A stretch of 64,000 nucleotides of DNA from Leuconostoc carnosum (GCF_014207505.1 NZ_JACHGL010000002.1:187066-251065), one strand, 5' to 3'; positions 14,858 through 26,596 are shown, counted from the first letter of the stretch. A program made the numbers and translations. Notes: generated by a model from the sequence alone, not told the origin.

Positions 14858-15722
14858 AAATATTAATTTAATAACGGCAATTATTACACCGTTTAATGAA
14901 AAAAATGAAATTGATTACCCTGCACTCGACCACGTGATTGATCATTTATTGTCTCATGGGACACAAGGATTAGTTATTGCGGGGACAACTGGCGAATCGC
15001 CCACGCTAACACACGCTGAAAAATTAGCACTCACACGTCATATTGTTGACTATGTAGCTGATGATGTTTTGTTAATTGCTAATGCAGGCACAAATAACAC
15101 TGTAGAATCAGTTCAAAATGCTAAAGAATTAGGGGCAATTGACGGCGTAGATGCGATTTTAGCTGTGACACCATATTATAATAAACCAAGTCAAGCAGGT
15201 ATGATTGCACATTTTGAAGCGATTGCAGATGCTTCACCTAAACCTGTGATGTTATATAATATTCCAGGACGTTCAGCGGTAGGCTTAACAGTAGATAGTG
15301 TTGTTACATTAGCGCAACATCCTAATATTAACGCTGTTAAAGAAACAACTTCGGCAGAGTTTATTGGTGCAGAAGTTGAAAAAACACAAGCTGTTGATTT
15401 TTCAGTTTATACTGGTGAAGATGCGCAAACATTAGCTGCTTATTCTCAAGGTGGGGCAGGGACGATTTCAGTGGCTGCTCATTTATATGGGGATGATATT
15501 GCGGCATTGTTTACAGCAATGAACAGTGGTGACTGGCGTGAAGCTGGTCGTTTGCAACGTTATTTGACACCACGCATGAACGCACTATTTGCATTTCCAT
15601 CTCCAGCACCTGTTAAAGCGAGTTTGAGTGCCATTGGTATGGTTAAAAATATTGCACGTCTACCAATTTTACCGTTAACGACTGATGAACAGACGCAACT
15701 TAACGAATTGTTGGAGGGGTAA
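14850..15722 (+). CDS. dapA: 4-hydroxy-tetrahydrodipicolinate synthase
   Basis: A 290-residue (beta/alpha)8 lyase condensing pyruvate with aspartate semialdehyde. Motifs are GTTGESPTL, the tyrosine region VTPYYNKPSQ, VMLYNIPGRSA and the Schiff-base lysine in INAVKETTS. It overlaps dapL by 8 nt and is followed by dapB after 2 nt, with SD GGAGGGG for dapB inside its end. Confidence 0.96.
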   Translation: MYKNINLITAIITPFNEKNEIDYPALDHVIDHLLSHGTQGLVIAGTTGESPTLTHAEKLALTRHIVDYVADDVLLIANAGTNNTVESVQNAKELGAIDGVDAILAVTPYYNKPSQAGMIAHFEAIADASPKPVMLYNIPGRSAVGLTVDSVVTLAQHPNINAVKETTSAEFIGAEVEKTQAVDFSVYTGEDAQTLAAYSQGGAGTISVAAHLYGDDIAALFTAMNSGDWREAGRLQRYLTPRMNALFAFPSPAPVKASLSAIGMVKNIARLPILPLTTDEQTQLNELLEG

Positions 15723-15724
15723 TT

Positions 15725-16450
15725 GTGACTAAAATTATTTTAGCTGGTGGATTTGGTAAACTTGGACAGGCAATCCAGAATGGTTTGGTTAATACAGACT
15801 ATGAAATCGTTGGTATTTTAAGTGGCAAAAATCATGAAAGTGATTTTCCTGTTTGGACATCAGTAGAAGATATAACTGTTTCAGCTGATATTTTCTTGGA
15901 TGTTAGTACACCAGCAAGTGTTTATGATAATGCACTTTGGGCGATTAAAAATAATATGGCTGTTGTCATTGGTGCAACAGGGTTACAAGATGATCAGATT
16001 AAGTCATTACAAAATTTGGCAACAAAGGGTGTTTTGATTGTGCCTAACTTCAGCTTGTCAGCTGTGTTATTGATGCAGTTTTCACAACTTGCTGCTAAAT
16101 ACTTTGCTGATGTGGAAATTGTTGAAGCACATAATCCTAAAAAAGTTGATTCGCCATCTGGTACTGCTGTACAAACTGCTAAGTTGATAGCAGAATCCAG
16201 AGTTGATGCCCCACAACAAACGCAGGTTGGACAAGCACGTGGTCAGCAGATTGATGACGTACCAGTCCATGCGATGCGATTACCAGGGTATATTGCGCAA
16301 CAAACGGTTTATTTTGGTGGTAATGATGAGCAACTCACACTGAGCCAAAGTACAACAAGTCGTTCCGCTTTTGTGCCTGGTGTTTTATTAGCGTTAGATG
16401 GCGTTAAAAAAATAGATGGATTAGTCATTGGTTTGGATCATGTTTTGTAA
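15725..16450 (+). CDS. dapB: 4-hydroxy-tetrahydrodipicolinate reductase
   Basis: A 241-residue NAD(P)H-dependent reductase. The N-terminal Rossmann motif is GGFGKLGQ; catalytic and binding residues lie in VEAHNPKKVDSPSGTA (normally EAHHxxKxDAPSGTA, so the second His is Asn here). Translation starts at GTG 15725 after GGAGGGG. It is the last gene of the lysine operon; the terminator is at 16475. The His-to-Asn change in the core motif is worth noting but the family is clear. Confidence 0.93.
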   Translation: MTKIILAGGFGKLGQAIQNGLVNTDYEIVGILSGKNHESDFPVWTSVEDITVSADIFLDVSTPASVYDNALWAIKNNMAVVIGATGLQDDQIKSLQNLATKGVLIVPNFSLSAVLLMQFSQLAAKYFADVEIVEAHNPKKVDSPSGTAVQTAKLIAESRVDAPQQTQVGQARGQQIDDVPVHAMRLPGYIAQQTVYFGGNDEQLTLSQSTTSRSAFVPGVLLALDGVKKIDGLVIGLDHVL

Positions 16451-16474
16451 AATTGATAAGCTAATATAAAAAAT

Positions 16475-16495
16475 AAGCGCTCAGGCGCTTTTTTT
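16475..16495 (+). terminator. Intrinsic terminator of the lysine operon
   Basis: AAGCGC, TCAG loop, GCGCTT, then seven T. The recX -10 box begins 3 nt later. Confidence 0.88.
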
Positions 16496-16497
16496 CG

Positions 16498-16509
16498 TAC
16501 AATAGAATT
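16498..16509 (+). promoter_or_regulatory. -10 box of a leaderless recX transcript
   Basis: TACAAT at 16498-16503, AGAATT, then ATG at 16510. The same 6-nt string AGAATT separates -10 and ATG at 9030-9035. Confidence 0.65.
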
Positions 16510-17310
16510 ATGAAAACTATTACTAAAATTTCAACACAAAAGCAGGCAGGACGATATAGTATCGAATTGGATAAGCAATTTGCTTTTGGGGTCGCTGAAA
16601 GTGTTCTTATCAAATATGGTTTAGCAAAAGGGCGTGAGTTGGATGATCAATTAATTGAACGTATTAAGTATGATGATAATATCGCTAAAGCGCGTAATGC
16701 CGCCTTAAATTATCTTGGTCACGCCTTACGGACAGTCAAACAAGTACGACAAAAATTGACTGAAAAAGAGATTGAAGACCGTATTCAAGATGAAGTGATT
16801 GTGCAATTAACTGATCTCGGCTATTTGGATGATATGAACTATGCATTGCATTATGTGTCGACTAAGAAGAACATTAGCCCCAAAGGTCCGGTAGTTGTTA
16901 AGCGAGATTTACTACAGGCGGGGGTATCTGAGGAAATAGTGACCACAGCTTTAGCGACGTATACCATGGAAGAGCAATTAGCACTTGCTGAAAAAATGGC
17001 CCTAAAATTTTCGCATACTTACCGTCACGACGCAACGCGTAATAAACAACAAAAAATTTTACAGGCACTAGCAAATAAAGGGTTTTCATTTGATGTTGGA
17101 CAAGAAGTTTTGCTTCAAATTGATACAGTTAATGATGATGCGTTAGAATTAGAAAATATTACACGCCAAGCAGAAAAACTTTGGCGTCGCTATCAAAAGG
17201 AAAATTTGAGTCAACGACAATACAAAACAAAAAATGGACTTTATGCTAAAGGCTACACAAGTGAATTAATTGATCGTGTAGTTTCGACATTAGTAACTGG
17301 TGAGGGTTAA
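16510..17310 (+). CDS. recX: RecX regulatory protein
   Basis: A 266-residue RecX, modulator of RecA filaments. It has the three-helix repeats of the family: ARNAALNYLGHALRTVKQVR, the LGYLDDMNYALHYV block and the GFSFDVGQEVL and GYTSELIDRV repeats. Length fits the longer Firmicutes form. No Shine-Dalgarno precedes the ATG; a -10 box 6 nt upstream implies leaderless mRNA. The TAA overlaps the next ATG (TAATG). Confidence 0.92.
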   Translation: MKTITKISTQKQAGRYSIELDKQFAFGVAESVLIKYGLAKGRELDDQLIERIKYDDNIAKARNAALNYLGHALRTVKQVRQKLTEKEIEDRIQDEVIVQLTDLGYLDDMNYALHYVSTKKNISPKGPVVVKRDLLQAGVSEEIVTTALATYTMEEQLALAEKMALKFSHTYRHDATRNKQQKILQALANKGFSFDVGQEVLLQIDTVNDDALELENITRQAEKLWRRYQKENLSQRQYKTKNGLYAKGYTSELIDRVVSTLVTGEG

Positions 17311-17588
17311 TGCAATTTTATGATATTAAAGTATTACAAAAAAGGTATGACACGGCTAAGAAACAACAGGAACAGATGAAAGCCGAGATCGTTCAACTTC
17401 AAAATCAAACAGAAAAAGCAGATGATATTTATAGATGCCAGCAACAAAAAGTGCTTACTAAGTCGATAACACAACTAGAAAATATTATTTCTCAATTGCA
17501 TCGTCAATTGCTTAGTGCTCAGAAATCAAGTAAAAAGGCCAACACACATCACTTTTCACGGTCAAATACACATCGAAACGACTTGTAG
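17310..17588 (+). CDS. Small coiled-coil protein, unknown
   Basis: A 92-residue hydrophilic protein starting [20 protein letters not shown]. Residues about 10-75 form a Gln/Lys-rich heptad-like helix, followed by a basic, Ser/His-rich tail. No known domain. It starts within the recX stop codon and is co-transcribed with recX. Real-gene status rests on the tight overlap and frame. Confidence 0.6.
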   Translation: MQFYDIKVLQKRYDTAKKQQEQMKAEIVQLQNQTEKADDIYRCQQQKVLTKSITQLENIISQLHRQLLSAQKSSKKANTHHFSRSNTHRNDL

Positions 17589-17655
17589 TATATCATTTAG
17601 TCATGACATTTGGTACAATATAGTAGAATTCGGTGTTAGAAGAGTAGGTATGATC

Positions 17656-18225
17656 ATGAGTTTGAATAAATCGAGTCGCGGTCCGCGCGAAGGCGATTTC
17701 ATCACGATCAAAAGTTATAAACATGACGGCTCTTTACATCGAACTTGGCGTGATACCATGGTGTTAAAAACCAGTGAAAATGCTATTATTGGATTAAATG
17801 ATCATACTTTAGTGACGGAAGATGATGGCCGGCGTTGGGTGACTAGAGAGCCAGCAATTGTTTATTTTCACAAGAAGTATTGGTTTAATATTATTGCAAT
17901 GATACGTGATAATGGTGTGTCGTACTATTGTAACTTAGCGTCACCTTTCGTACTCGACAAAGAGGCGCTAAAATATATTGATTACGACTTGGATATTAAG
18001 GTATTTCCTGATGGTGAAAAGCATTTACTAGATGCAGATGAATATGCTGCACATAGCAAAAAGTGGCATTATCCACCAGAAATTGATAAAATTTTGAAAG
18101 CTCATGTTAAAATTTTAGTGGACTGGATAAACGAAAATACTGGACCATTTTCACAAGGGTATGTTGACATCTGGTATGCAAGATATCAATATTTGATGCA
18201 AGAGCGGTTGAAAGATCGTCGTTGA
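17656..18225 (+). CDS. ntdP: DUF402 nucleoside tri-/diphosphatase (NtdP/YgaC family)
   Basis: A 189-residue protein of the DUF402 family; the S. aureus member hydrolyses nucleoside tri- and diphosphates. Family markers are [19 protein letters not shown] near the start, [25 protein letters not shown] and the [12 protein letters not shown] block with conserved acidic residues. The ATG at 17656 follows GTAGGT; an ATG 6 nt earlier is possible. A -10 TACAAT lies about 40 nt upstream. It ends at the terminator at 18228. Confidence 0.88.
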   Translation: MSLNKSSRGPREGDFITIKSYKHDGSLHRTWRDTMVLKTSENAIIGLNDHTLVTEDDGRRWVTREPAIVYFHKKYWFNIIAMIRDNGVSYYCNLASPFVLDKEALKYIDYDLDIKVFPDGEKHLLDADEYAAHSKKWHYPPEIDKILKAHVKILVDWINENTGPFSQGYVDIWYARYQYLMQERLKDRR

Positions 18226-18227
18226 AA

Positions 18228-18256
18228 AAAAGACACGTAGTTTCTGCGTGTCTTTT
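18228..18256 (+). terminator. Intrinsic terminator of ntdP
   Basis: AAAAGACACG ... CGTGTCTTTT, 10-bp stem with a 9-nt loop. Confidence 0.85.
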
Positions 18257-18351
18257 CTGTATGATAAAATATAGTCAGTGTCAGCCAATATTGTGTATTC
18301 AAGTGAATGTCAGATAGTAACAGATTAACGTAATGATGAAAAGGGGCGTTC

Positions 18352-21300
18352 ATGTCATTAACAATTTATATGAATAACGCGCAACAAGATTTGCGTAGCA
18401 GTTTATTAGAAAATATACAAGAAAAATTAACAAATGATTCGAACCTGACCGTTTATTACATTGTCCCCAATCACGTTAAATTTGATGGAGAAGTGGATGT
18501 TTTACGGCGATTTGCGCAACGCAATGGGAAAAATCCGGCAACAGATATATACGCTCAAAGTCGGTTACAGGTTTATTCATTAACTCGATTAGCTTGGGCT
18601 TTAATGAAGGATATACCAAATTTTCAACCCGAGGTTATTCAGCCAAGTGGTTTATTTATTATGGTATCAGATATTTTACGTGATTACGCGCAACAATTGC
18701 CAATTTTTGCCCGTATGCAAGCTAAATCTGGTTTTGTGTCAGCTTTGGTGTCGCAGTTAGTAGAATTACGGGCTAGTCGTATCACACCAGAAGATTTATT
18801 ACAAATACTCAATGATGGCACAGACGATGAGAGTTTTTTACGTCAGTCATTAGCATATAAATTACGTGATTTAGCCATAGTAGCCGATGCGTTAGATAAA
18901 AAGCTTGGTGACACGTATATTATGTCTCAAGAAGTTTTACCTATTTTTGCAACGCATTTAGCTCAAACAAAATTAGAAAATGTTGCCTTTTATTTTGATA
19001 GTTTCAATGGTTTTACCAGCGCTGAATTAAGCGTTGTCAATCAATTAATCATTCAGTATCCTGTATCCATTGCATTTTGGGGCGATGCCACGAGGCTTGG
19101 TCAGCAGCAAGAAGGCGATGTTTTTTATAAACCAATGATGATGGCTCAGCAATTAATGGCAACGGCGCGTCAAGCTAATCAAGCAGTACATGTTGAGATA
19201 CCGAAAATGCCGCGTGAAATCAGTGAAACTAGTCACCAATTGCTATCAGCTTGGGAAGCTTTGGGAGAATACAGACAATTCACTCCAAAAGATGGGTCAG
19301 TTGATTTAATGGCATTTGCAGCTGAAAATACAGTTGTGGAAATACAAGAAGTTGCGCGTCGTATTCGACAGTTACTTGTTCAAAACAAAACGCTACATTT
19401 ACGTGACATCATTATTTTGTCACGAGACCTTAAGCCATACGAAACTCATATTCCAGAAGTTATGTCACAGTTTGATCTACCGTATTTTTTAGATACAGAT
19501 CAGACAATGGCAAAACATCCTTTAGTTGAATTATTATTGACCTTACTTGGCCCCAAAAAATCACGATTTCAATATCAAAATGTGATGACTATTTTAAAGA
19601 CTAGCCTATTACGTCCTTATCAGAATGGACAAATGGTACCAGAGGATGAATTTTTTGATATTGTGAGTTATTTTGATAATTATTTGTTTACAAATCGTCC
19701 TTACGAAGCGACTTGGCGGAATTTAGAACAACCTTTTGAACTATTTAAAATAGATGACCAATCTGGTGACGATGATGTCACAATTAGACCGGAAGATGCA
19801 TTAATAAATCAACGTATCAACGTGTTACGCCGATTTATTTTAGAGGCGTTTGACGCATTAGAAAATCAGTTGGCTGCTGCTCAAACAATGCGTCAAGCTG
19901 CAACTCGTTTGGTTGATTGGTTGCAGCATTATCATGTGACAGATACAATTATTGTGCAACGTGATGATTTATTGGCACAGGGCGAATTAGTACGCTCACG
20001 TCAAGGCGAAGAAGTTTGGCAAATGTTTAGTCAAACGCTTGATGAAATTGTAGCGATTAATGGTGATGCAGCGTTTAAATTAGATCAATTTAGAGAAATA
20101 TTAGTTGCTGGTTTTTCCGGTGCAAAGTTTGCTGGCATTCCAAATAATTTAGATCAGTTGACAATTTCGGAAGCAGGTATTGTTCAAAGTAATCGTTATC
20201 AGTATCTGTTTTTTATTGGTGGCACACGATCAAATTTACCAGCTACGGCTCGAACAATTGCCTTAATTAATGACTCTGAACGACTAATTGTTCAACCATC
20301 ATTGCAAGCTGGGGATACGCCAAAGTACTTGCAAAATACGGCACAGCAACAGATGGCAGAAGAAAATTTGTTGTTTTATGGTGCCTTAGCATCAGCTACA
20401 GAAAATGTTACTTTGTCTTATCCGATTTTGGATTCTGGTGGTAAGATTGCTGATATGTCGCCATTTTTCAAACGATTGGTTGATACTTTCAACACTAATG
20501 TGCTGAAAATAGCTAGTGTACCAGAAACAAGTAGTCAATTGCTTAAACAATACGTTGGTACAGCACGGTCAACTTTGACAGAATTAGTTAAAATCTTACC
20601 GAAGCAACATGCAACCGCCGCTTTTAAAGCGCTACAAAACGTGGTCAGCCAACAAGAAGGCGAGCGATTAGCGCGTGTATTAGCTTCACCCAATTATCGT
20701 AATACAACCACAGTGTTGAAACCAGAATTTGTAAAAGCGTTATTTGGTGAGCATTTGAATGTCTCTATTTCACAATTAGAAAGTTATTATCAAAACCCTT
20801 TGGGCTATTTTTTGAAGTATGGTTTAAATTTAAAAGAACGTTTAACTAATGAATTGAATGTCGCACAGACAGGCACACTTTATCACGCCGTTTTAGAAAG
20901 TGTCATGCGAACGATTATTCAAGAAAATTTGACTTTACGTGACCTAAACGTAGCTGATCTGACGACGTTAGTATCTCAAAAGATGGCAGAACAATTACAA
21001 TTATCCCAATATAATTTACTTCAAGAAACGGGTAAAATGCGTGCTACACGGGATTATTTACAGTCAGTGAGCATGACTTTGGTCAAAAATTTGCAGCGTG
21101 CCGCGATGGTTAATCAATCTAAACCAGAAGCAGTTGAAAAGCTATTTGGGTTCCCAGATGCGCAATCATTACCACCTTTAAAGTTTACTCATGGTAAAGG
21201 GTCAGTAACTGTCCGTGGTAAAATTGATCGTTTTGACACGCAAGATACACAGCATGCTTATGGTACGGTTATTGATTATAAATCCAATGGCAAAACATTT

Positions 21301-21864
21301 GATTGGGGACAAGCATTTGACGGCTTGCAGATGCAGTTATTAACTTATTGGCAAGCAGCGCAATTAGGCGCAGACCAACTAGGTGTTGAAGCGATTGGTG
21401 GCGCATTTTTTGCGCAAATAGCGCCTAAAAAAAGACTGATCACTGATTTTAAGGGTGACATTGATGATTTATTGGCTGGTAAAATCATACCAGACGTTTT
21501 TAAATATCGCGGTCTATTTGTGTCTGAAGATGCTTATATTGATAGTTTAGATGTCCTAAAAGATAGTCAGGGTTCTGATTTTTATCAATTGAAAAAAACA
21601 AAAGCGGGTACCTTATATGCGTCGAGTGATTTTGTGGCAGCTGATGATTTTGGTTTACTTTTGCAACGTAACATTGACAATATTCAACAGGCTGGAGAAA
21701 ATATTTTGTCAGGAAAATTCCCGTTAGAGCCAACTACTGGTAGTCTCCAATTTACACCGTTTACTGATGTTTTGCGTTTTGACCGTGGTTTAGGGGATAA
21801 TTATCGACCAGAATCGCCAAAAGGCAAAGACAACATTTTGAAGATATTAAAAGGAGAGGATTGA
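18352..21864 (+). CDS. addB: ATP-dependent helicase/nuclease AddB (RexB)
   Basis: A 1170-residue subunit of the AddAB (RexAB) recombination nuclease that processes double-strand ends for RecA and reads Chi. The C-terminal nuclease domain has [17 protein letters not shown], and VIDYKSNGK with the catalytic Asp and Lys, then QMQLLTYW. The N-terminus lacks the Walker A GxxGxGK motif of B. subtilis AddB, and there is no cysteine in the whole protein, so the Fe-S cluster of B. subtilis AddB is absent; this fits the RexB variant. The TGA overlaps addA's ATG. Confidence 0.93.
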   Translation: MSLTIYMNNAQQDLRSSLLENIQEKLTNDSNLTVYYIVPNHVKFDGEVDVLRRFAQRNGKNPATDIYAQSRLQVYSLTRLAWALMKDIPNFQPEVIQPSGLFIMVSDILRDYAQQLPIFARMQAKSGFVSALVSQLVELRASRITPEDLLQILNDGTDDESFLRQSLAYKLRDLAIVADALDKKLGDTYIMSQEVLPIFATHLAQTKLENVAFYFDSFNGFTSAELSVVNQLIIQYPVSIAFWGDATRLGQQQEGDVFYKPMMMAQQLMATARQANQAVHVEIPKMPREISETSHQLLSAWEALGEYRQFTPKDGSVDLMAFAAENTVVEIQEVARRIRQLLVQNKTLHLRDIIILSRDLKPYETHIPEVMSQFDLPYFLDTDQTMAKHPLVELLLTLLGPKKSRFQYQNVMTILKTSLLRPYQNGQMVPEDEFFDIVSYFDNYLFTNRPYEATWRNLEQPFELFKIDDQSGDDDVTIRPEDALINQRINVLRRFILEAFDALENQLAAAQTMRQAATRLVDWLQHYHVTDTIIVQRDDLLAQGELVRSRQGEEVWQMFSQTLDEIVAINGDAAFKLDQFREILVAGFSGAKFAGIPNNLDQLTISEAGIVQSNRYQYLFFIGGTRSNLPATARTIALINDSERLIVQPSLQAGDTPKYLQNTAQQQMAEENLLFYGALASATENVTLSYPILDSGGKIADMSPFFKRLVDTFNTNVLKIASVPETSSQLLKQYVGTARSTLTELVKILPKQHATAAFKALQNVVSQQEGERLARVLASPNYRNTTTVLKPEFVKALFGEHLNVSISQLESYYQNPLGYFLKYGLNLKERLTNELNVAQTGTLYHAVLESVMRTIIQENLTLRDLNVADLTTLVSQKMAEQLQLSQYNLLQETGKMRATRDYLQSVSMTLVKNLQRAAMVNQSKPEAVEKLFGFPDAQSLPPLKFTHGKGSVTVRGKIDRFDTQDTQHAYGTVIDYKSNGKTFDWGQAFDGLQMQLLTYWQAAQLGADQLGVEAIGGAFFAQIAPKKRLITDFKGDIDDLLAGKIIPDVFKYRGLFVSEDAYIDSLDVLKDSQGSDFYQLKKTKAGTLYASSDFVAADDFGLLLQRNIDNIQQAGENILSGKFPLEPTTGSLQFTPFTDVLRFDRGLGDNYRPESPKGKDNILKILKGED

Positions 21865-24800
21865 TGGCAACACGATTTACCGAAAATCAACAACAGGCTG
21901 TTTATGAAACGGGACATAATATTTTAGTTGCCGCTTCAGCCGGTTCTGGTAAAACAACAGTACTTATTGAACGATTAATTCAAAAAATATTATCCGGTGT
22001 GAGTGTTGAAAATTTTTTGATTGTGACCTTTACTAATGCTGCGGCACAAGAGATGAGAGAACGTTTGGAAAAAGCTATTGAAAAACGGATGCACTCAGCT
22101 GATGCAGCGCAAAAGCGCTTTTTACAAGAACAATTACTGTTACTACCAGCAGCTAATATTTCAACAATTGATGCCTATGCTTTACGGGTTATTGAAAATT
22201 ATTATCATATTATTGGGTTAGATCCACAATTCCGTTTATTGTCCGACACAGCTGAACGTGATATGCTACGGCAAGATGTTCTCAACGATGTATTTGCACA
22301 ATTTTATGACGAATCACATGAACAAAATAGTGATTTCTTAGCACTGGTAGCAAATTTTGGTAATCCAAATAATGATAAATCTTTGCAGCAAATTGTCTTA
22401 AAATTAGCTGATTTTGCTGAAGCGCGACCAGATGGTGATCAGTGGTTAACTGAGCTCAGTGAAAATTATTTACCAATGCAACAAGATTTAACACAGACAA
22501 CCATGTATCAAGAGGCAATTTTGCCTCAACTTTCAAGCGTTGTCCATCAACTACTAGTTCAAGCACAGAATGTGCTAATCACCATTGAAGGCGAACCAGT
22601 TTTTAACAAGACACAGCTCGCTTTTGAGGCACTTGTGAGTTATCTTTCCAATATTCAAAGTCAGTTAACAGAATCAAATTGGGATAGTTTGCGAGAATTG
22701 CTTTTGCAAATGCCAAAAGTAAGCATGGAAACAAAGAGCAAAAAAGCAATCAAAGAGGATGCACAATTACTAGATATTTTGTCGCAAGCAACGATCGTAA
22801 AAAATCAGATTATTGGTTCTGATTCTGAAATGAAGTCGTTAGCGCAAACTTTTTTTCAATTTAATCAACAGCAGTGGCGTCAAATTGAAGCATCAGCATT
22901 AAAATTGGTTAGCACCCTAATTGATGTGACACATACTTTTCGTGAGGATTTCTCAGTTGAAAAACGTAACGATAAGTTATTAGATTTCCCTGATTTAGGC
23001 ACCTTGGCTTTACAAATTTTAGAAGATGATGCAACGAGACAGACGATTAGTAGCCAATTTTCTGAAATATTAGTTGATGAGTACCAGGATATTAATCAGT
23101 TACAAGAAAAGTTATTAACGCAAGTGTCAAATGGACATAATATGTACATGGTTGGAGATGTTAAACAGAGCATTTATGGCTTCCGTCAAGCGGAACCAAC
23201 TTTATTCACGAGCAAATACAAACGCTTCGATAATTCAGCTAATGAAGATATTCGAATTGAACTAGCTGATAACTTTCGTTCGCAAAATAATGTGACCCGA
23301 GCAACCAACTTAATTTTTACGCAATTAATGGATGAAAAACTAGGGGATATTGCTTATACTGGGGAAGCAAAGTTAGTGCCAAAAGCAGCTTATCCTGAAA
23401 TAGTACCAGCTATTTTTGATTTAGATATTATTCAGCAAGTGAATACAAAGAAAACTATTTCTGAGAGTCATGAGAGCGACGAACAAGCATTTGAAAAGCG
23501 GCAAGCACAGTATGCTTTATTAGCGAATAAAATTTTGGCTTTACGGCAGACTTCTATTTACGACCGTAAAGCTGATCCAGCTGGCATGCGGCCTGTTGAA
23601 TATGGCGACGTTGCTATATTGACGCGTTCAAAATCGGGGTACATTGATCTTGTTGCGGCTCTTAGAGAAGCTGGCATTCCAACTCAAGTAGAATCAGTTG
23701 GTAACTACTTTCAAACAATGGAAGTTTATTTAATGTTAGATGTACTGCGTGTCATTGATAACCCACACCAAGATATACCATTAGCCGCTGTTTTACGTTC
23801 ACCGATGTTTAATTTTAATGAAAATGATTTAGCTAGTGTACGTTTAGCAGATAAAAAGCATGACTATTGGACTGCTTTGCAGATTTTTGCTAAAAACGAT
23901 CAACGTGGCGAAAAAATTTTGTCGTTATTTCAGAAATGGCATAAATTAGCCATTCAAAATGATTTAGTGACACTTATCTGGACTATCTTTGATGATACGG
24001 CGTGGTTAGACTATGTTGCTGGTATGCCTGGTGGTAGACAGCGTCAAGCTAATTTACACGCGCTATATGATTATGCGCGCACATATCAAACAAATACAAA
24101 TGCTGGATTATTCCGTTTTGTACGTTATATTGAGCAATTACAAGAAAATGACGGACAACTTGGTGAAGCGCCACAAGAAGCTGATGAACAAGCAGTGCGG
24201 ATTATGACTATTCATGCATCGAAGGGACTGGAATTCCCGATTGTATTTCTGCCTGAATTTGATAAAGCTTTTAATACGAAAGATATGACTAATCCCGTCT
24301 TGATTCAAAAAAATGAAGGGATTGGGATTGAATATCTTCAACCTGATGCCTTAGTGGCGATGCCGACACTACAAAAATTAGCCGTTAAAAATGCTTTAAA
24401 ACGTCAAAGCTGGTCCGAAGAGATGCGACTCCTATATGTGGCTTTGACGCGTGCTGAACAACAATTACATATTATTGGTACGATCAAAGTAGATGATGAA
24501 GGTAGCAATGACCGACTAACTAGATTATGGGCACGTGCTAAAGAAACAACAGGTCAATTTTTACCAGAAGATTTACGTTTAGATGCAAAATCTTATTTAG
24601 AATGGGTGCTAATTAGTTTGGCACGTACTAAAAATGCAACACTAGAATCATGGTTAGGGGACGGTGAGACACCACATATGCTTGGCAGCGAGACGTCATT
24701 AGAAGCTCAATTCGATGTCAAATTAATCACTGAACAGGATATTGAGTCAGTATCATCCACTATTTCAGTAGATCAAGTCACACCTGTATCTGATAATTAT

Positions 24801-25577
24801 GATGCCAAGGATTTTACCTTAGCAGAACAAACCATCAATTATCAGTATCCAAACTATCTGGCTACTAATACAGCGGCTTACCAATCAGTCAGTGAAATGA
24901 AGCGTCTCTTTGAAGATCCAGATCGTACTGAATTACAAGAATTAAAAGTACAGGAAGATGGACGTTTTGAACCAGCACGTGAATTGGTCAGTGATACCCT
25001 TGTTTTACCAAAATTCATGACAGATGGCTCACAAAAGCCTTCTAGTGCTGCAGTGGGAACAGCGACACATTTAATTTTACAATTGGTTGATTTTGATGAA
25101 CCAATTACGCGAGACACTTTGGAAACTATACGAGACACACTAGTGACAAATGGCCGAATGATTGAACCAGTAGCAGCTCTGATTAATATTGATAGTTTAT
25201 TGAGATTTTTGGACACACCATTTGCTAAATCACTGACACAGCACGCCAAAAGTTTAAAGCGTGAGGTGACTTTTGCTATGATTATGCCTGCTAAACATAT
25301 TTATGCAGGCATTTCTGATGAGGCACCAGTCCTTGTTCACGGTATCATTGATGGTTACTTTATTGATGAAGCAACTCATACAGTAACAATTTTTGATTAC
25401 AAGACAGATTTTGTGCGGCACGATCGTTTAGCAGAGGATTTACAAAAGCTTGTTGCACGTTATAAAGGACAACTGAATATCTACAAAGCAGCACTTCAAC
25501 AAGAATTTCCAACTTATCATTTCAATACACCGCAATTAGTTGTACTGCATACTGGACAAGTTATTGACGTGAATTAA
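21864..25577 (+). CDS. addA: ATP-dependent helicase/nuclease AddA (RexA)
   Basis: UvrD-like helicase and nuclease, 1237 residues. Walker A is [13 protein letters not shown] near residue 30; motif II reads VDEYQDIN; motifs III/IV include [15 protein letters not shown]; motif V/VI are [18 protein letters not shown] and [14 protein letters not shown]. The C-terminal nuclease has [16 protein letters not shown] and FDYKTDFV. The ATG at 21864 overlaps the addB stop and is preferred over the TTG 3 nt earlier. Like AddB it contains no cysteine. Confidence 0.96.
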   Translation: MATRFTENQQQAVYETGHNILVAASAGSGKTTVLIERLIQKILSGVSVENFLIVTFTNAAAQEMRERLEKAIEKRMHSADAAQKRFLQEQLLLLPAANISTIDAYALRVIENYYHIIGLDPQFRLLSDTAERDMLRQDVLNDVFAQFYDESHEQNSDFLALVANFGNPNNDKSLQQIVLKLADFAEARPDGDQWLTELSENYLPMQQDLTQTTMYQEAILPQLSSVVHQLLVQAQNVLITIEGEPVFNKTQLAFEALVSYLSNIQSQLTESNWDSLRELLLQMPKVSMETKSKKAIKEDAQLLDILSQATIVKNQIIGSDSEMKSLAQTFFQFNQQQWRQIEASALKLVSTLIDVTHTFREDFSVEKRNDKLLDFPDLGTLALQILEDDATRQTISSQFSEILVDEYQDINQLQEKLLTQVSNGHNMYMVGDVKQSIYGFRQAEPTLFTSKYKRFDNSANEDIRIELADNFRSQNNVTRATNLIFTQLMDEKLGDIAYTGEAKLVPKAAYPEIVPAIFDLDIIQQVNTKKTISESHESDEQAFEKRQAQYALLANKILALRQTSIYDRKADPAGMRPVEYGDVAILTRSKSGYIDLVAALREAGIPTQVESVGNYFQTMEVYLMLDVLRVIDNPHQDIPLAAVLRSPMFNFNENDLASVRLADKKHDYWTALQIFAKNDQRGEKILSLFQKWHKLAIQNDLVTLIWTIFDDTAWLDYVAGMPGGRQRQANLHALYDYARTYQTNTNAGLFRFVRYIEQLQENDGQLGEAPQEADEQAVRIMTIHASKGLEFPIVFLPEFDKAFNTKDMTNPVLIQKNEGIGIEYLQPDALVAMPTLQKLAVKNALKRQSWSEEMRLLYVALTRAEQQLHIIGTIKVDDEGSNDRLTRLWARAKETTGQFLPEDLRLDAKSYLEWVLISLARTKNATLESWLGDGETPHMLGSETSLEAQFDVKLITEQDIESVSSTISVDQVTPVSDNYDAKDFTLAEQTINYQYPNYLATNTAAYQSVSEMKRLFEDPDRTELQELKVQEDGRFEPARELVSDTLVLPKFMTDGSQKPSSAAVGTATHLILQLVDFDEPITRDTLETIRDTLVTNGRMIEPVAALINIDSLLRFLDTPFAKSLTQHAKSLKREVTFAMIMPAKHIYAGISDEAPVLVHGIIDGYFIDEATHTVTIFDYKTDFVRHDRLAEDLQKLVARYKGQLNIYKAALQQEFPTYHFNTPQLVVLHTGQVIDVN

Positions 25578-25633
25578 TTTATGATGGTTTGTGCAAGATG
25601 GATTTTACTTGTCTCAAATACTTTTGAATAGTG

Positions 25634-25646
25634 TAAAATAGGTGAC
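25634..25646 (+). promoter_or_regulatory. -10 box close to the rhomboid start
   Basis: TGTAAAAT (-10 TAAAAT 25634-25639) ends 7 nt before the ATG; AGGTGAC lies between. If this promoter is used, the 5' leader is 0-1 nt and the AGGTG cannot act as a Shine-Dalgarno. Confidence 0.4.
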
Positions 25647-26336
25647 ATGATAAATTCTTTTAAACAACAATTTAGAATCGCGCCGGTAACTATGAGTATT
25701 TTGGCAGTCACAATACTTGTGTTTATTGCTGAGGGGTTATTTAGTGGTGGGCAGACAGCCAATGGTGAGTTTTTAGTGTCATTTGGTGCAAAATGGGGAC
25801 CATATATTCATCATTATGATCAATATTGGCGGTTACTAACACCTGTATTTTTACACGCAGGTTTTATGCATATTGCTACTAATATGTTGACATTATGGTT
25901 TATTGGGCCATTAGCAGAAGAAGCTTTTGGGCGTTGGAAATTTCTTGGCCTATATTTTTTTGGTGGCATATTTGGCAATATTATGTCCTACCTTTTTGCG
26001 CCATTAACTATATCAGTTGGTGCTTCAACAGCGCTATTTGCGATGTTTGGTGGTTTGATTTTATATGCTGTTCAGTTTAAGGAAGATCCACGTATTCGTT
26101 CACAAGGTACAATAATGATTCTATTTGTTGTCCTAAATTTAGTGACAGGTTTTGCTTCGACAGACATTGATATGTGGGGACATATCGGTGGGTTAATTGG
26201 TGGTATGATGTTTACTGTCATTTTTGGTTTCTATGGTCGTTCAGGGAAGTTTCCTTGGCATGTCCGGCTAGCCTTGGTTGTTGTAACTATTATTGTGATA
26301 ATTTTGACGGTTATATCTGGTGGAGGCACAGTATGA
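25647..26336 (+). CDS. Rhomboid family intramembrane serine protease
   Basis: A 229-residue rhomboid with about six transmembrane helices. The catalytic Ser is in SVGASTALFAMFGG and the catalytic His in WGHIGGLIGG; HAGFMHIATNM supplies the loop/helix 2 motif. It precedes yqgQ and glk, the same order as yqgP(gluP)-yqgQ-glcK in B. subtilis, which supports an orthologous GluP-like role. The yqgQ start overlaps its stop. Confidence 0.92.
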   Translation: MINSFKQQFRIAPVTMSILAVTILVFIAEGLFSGGQTANGEFLVSFGAKWGPYIHHYDQYWRLLTPVFLHAGFMHIATNMLTLWFIGPLAEEAFGRWKFLGLYFFGGIFGNIMSYLFAPLTISVGASTALFAMFGGLILYAVQFKEDPRIRSQGTIMILFVVLNLVTGFASTDIDMWGHIGGLIGGMMFTVIFGFYGRSGKFPWHVRLALVVVTIIVIILTVISGGGTV

Positions 26337-26539
26337 GAAATTTTTATGATGTATTATCAGTTTTAAAAACTTTTGGCGTTTATGTTCATGTTGGCAAGCG
26401 TTTGTGGGACATTGAAATGGCAGCATTAGAAATTGATAACTTATATAAGGCTGACGTCATTGATAATAAACAGTACGCGACAATGAAATTAATTTTAGCT
26501 CACGAACACCGTTTAGAGGAAGAATCACCAAGTGATTGA
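26333..26539 (+). CDS. yqgQ: YqgQ family protein
   Basis: A 68-residue protein starting MRNFYDVLSVLKTFGVYVHV, with the WDIEMAALEIDNLY and IDNKQYATMKLIL helices of the YqgQ (DUF910) family. Its function is unknown. The ATG overlaps the rhomboid stop (ATGA). Longer in-frame readings upstream run inside the rhomboid gene and have no family resemblance. Confidence 0.88.
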   Translation: MRNFYDVLSVLKTFGVYVHVGKRLWDIEMAALEIDNLYKADVIDNKQYATMKLILAHEHRLEEESPSD

Positions 26540-26566
26540 TTTAATGGCAATTGTTACAGAAAATTG

Positions 26567-26596
26567 TGAAAACGTTTGCATTTGTAAGCGTTTTCT
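26567..26596 (+). promoter_or_regulatory. Two adjacent cre sites (CcpA) upstream of glk
   Basis: TGAAAACGTTTGCA (26567-26580) and TTGTAAGCGTTTTCT (26582-26596) both match the cre consensus TGNAANCGNWNNCA with no mismatch in the core, one base apart. TTGTAA at 26582 may also be part of a -35. CcpA control of glucokinase is likely. Confidence 0.7.

Noticed and set aside
26174-26332. Longer N-terminus for YqgQ
   Set aside because: The extra residues are Trp/Tyr/Cys-rich out-of-frame translation of the rhomboid gene; the ATG at 26333 gives the family start.
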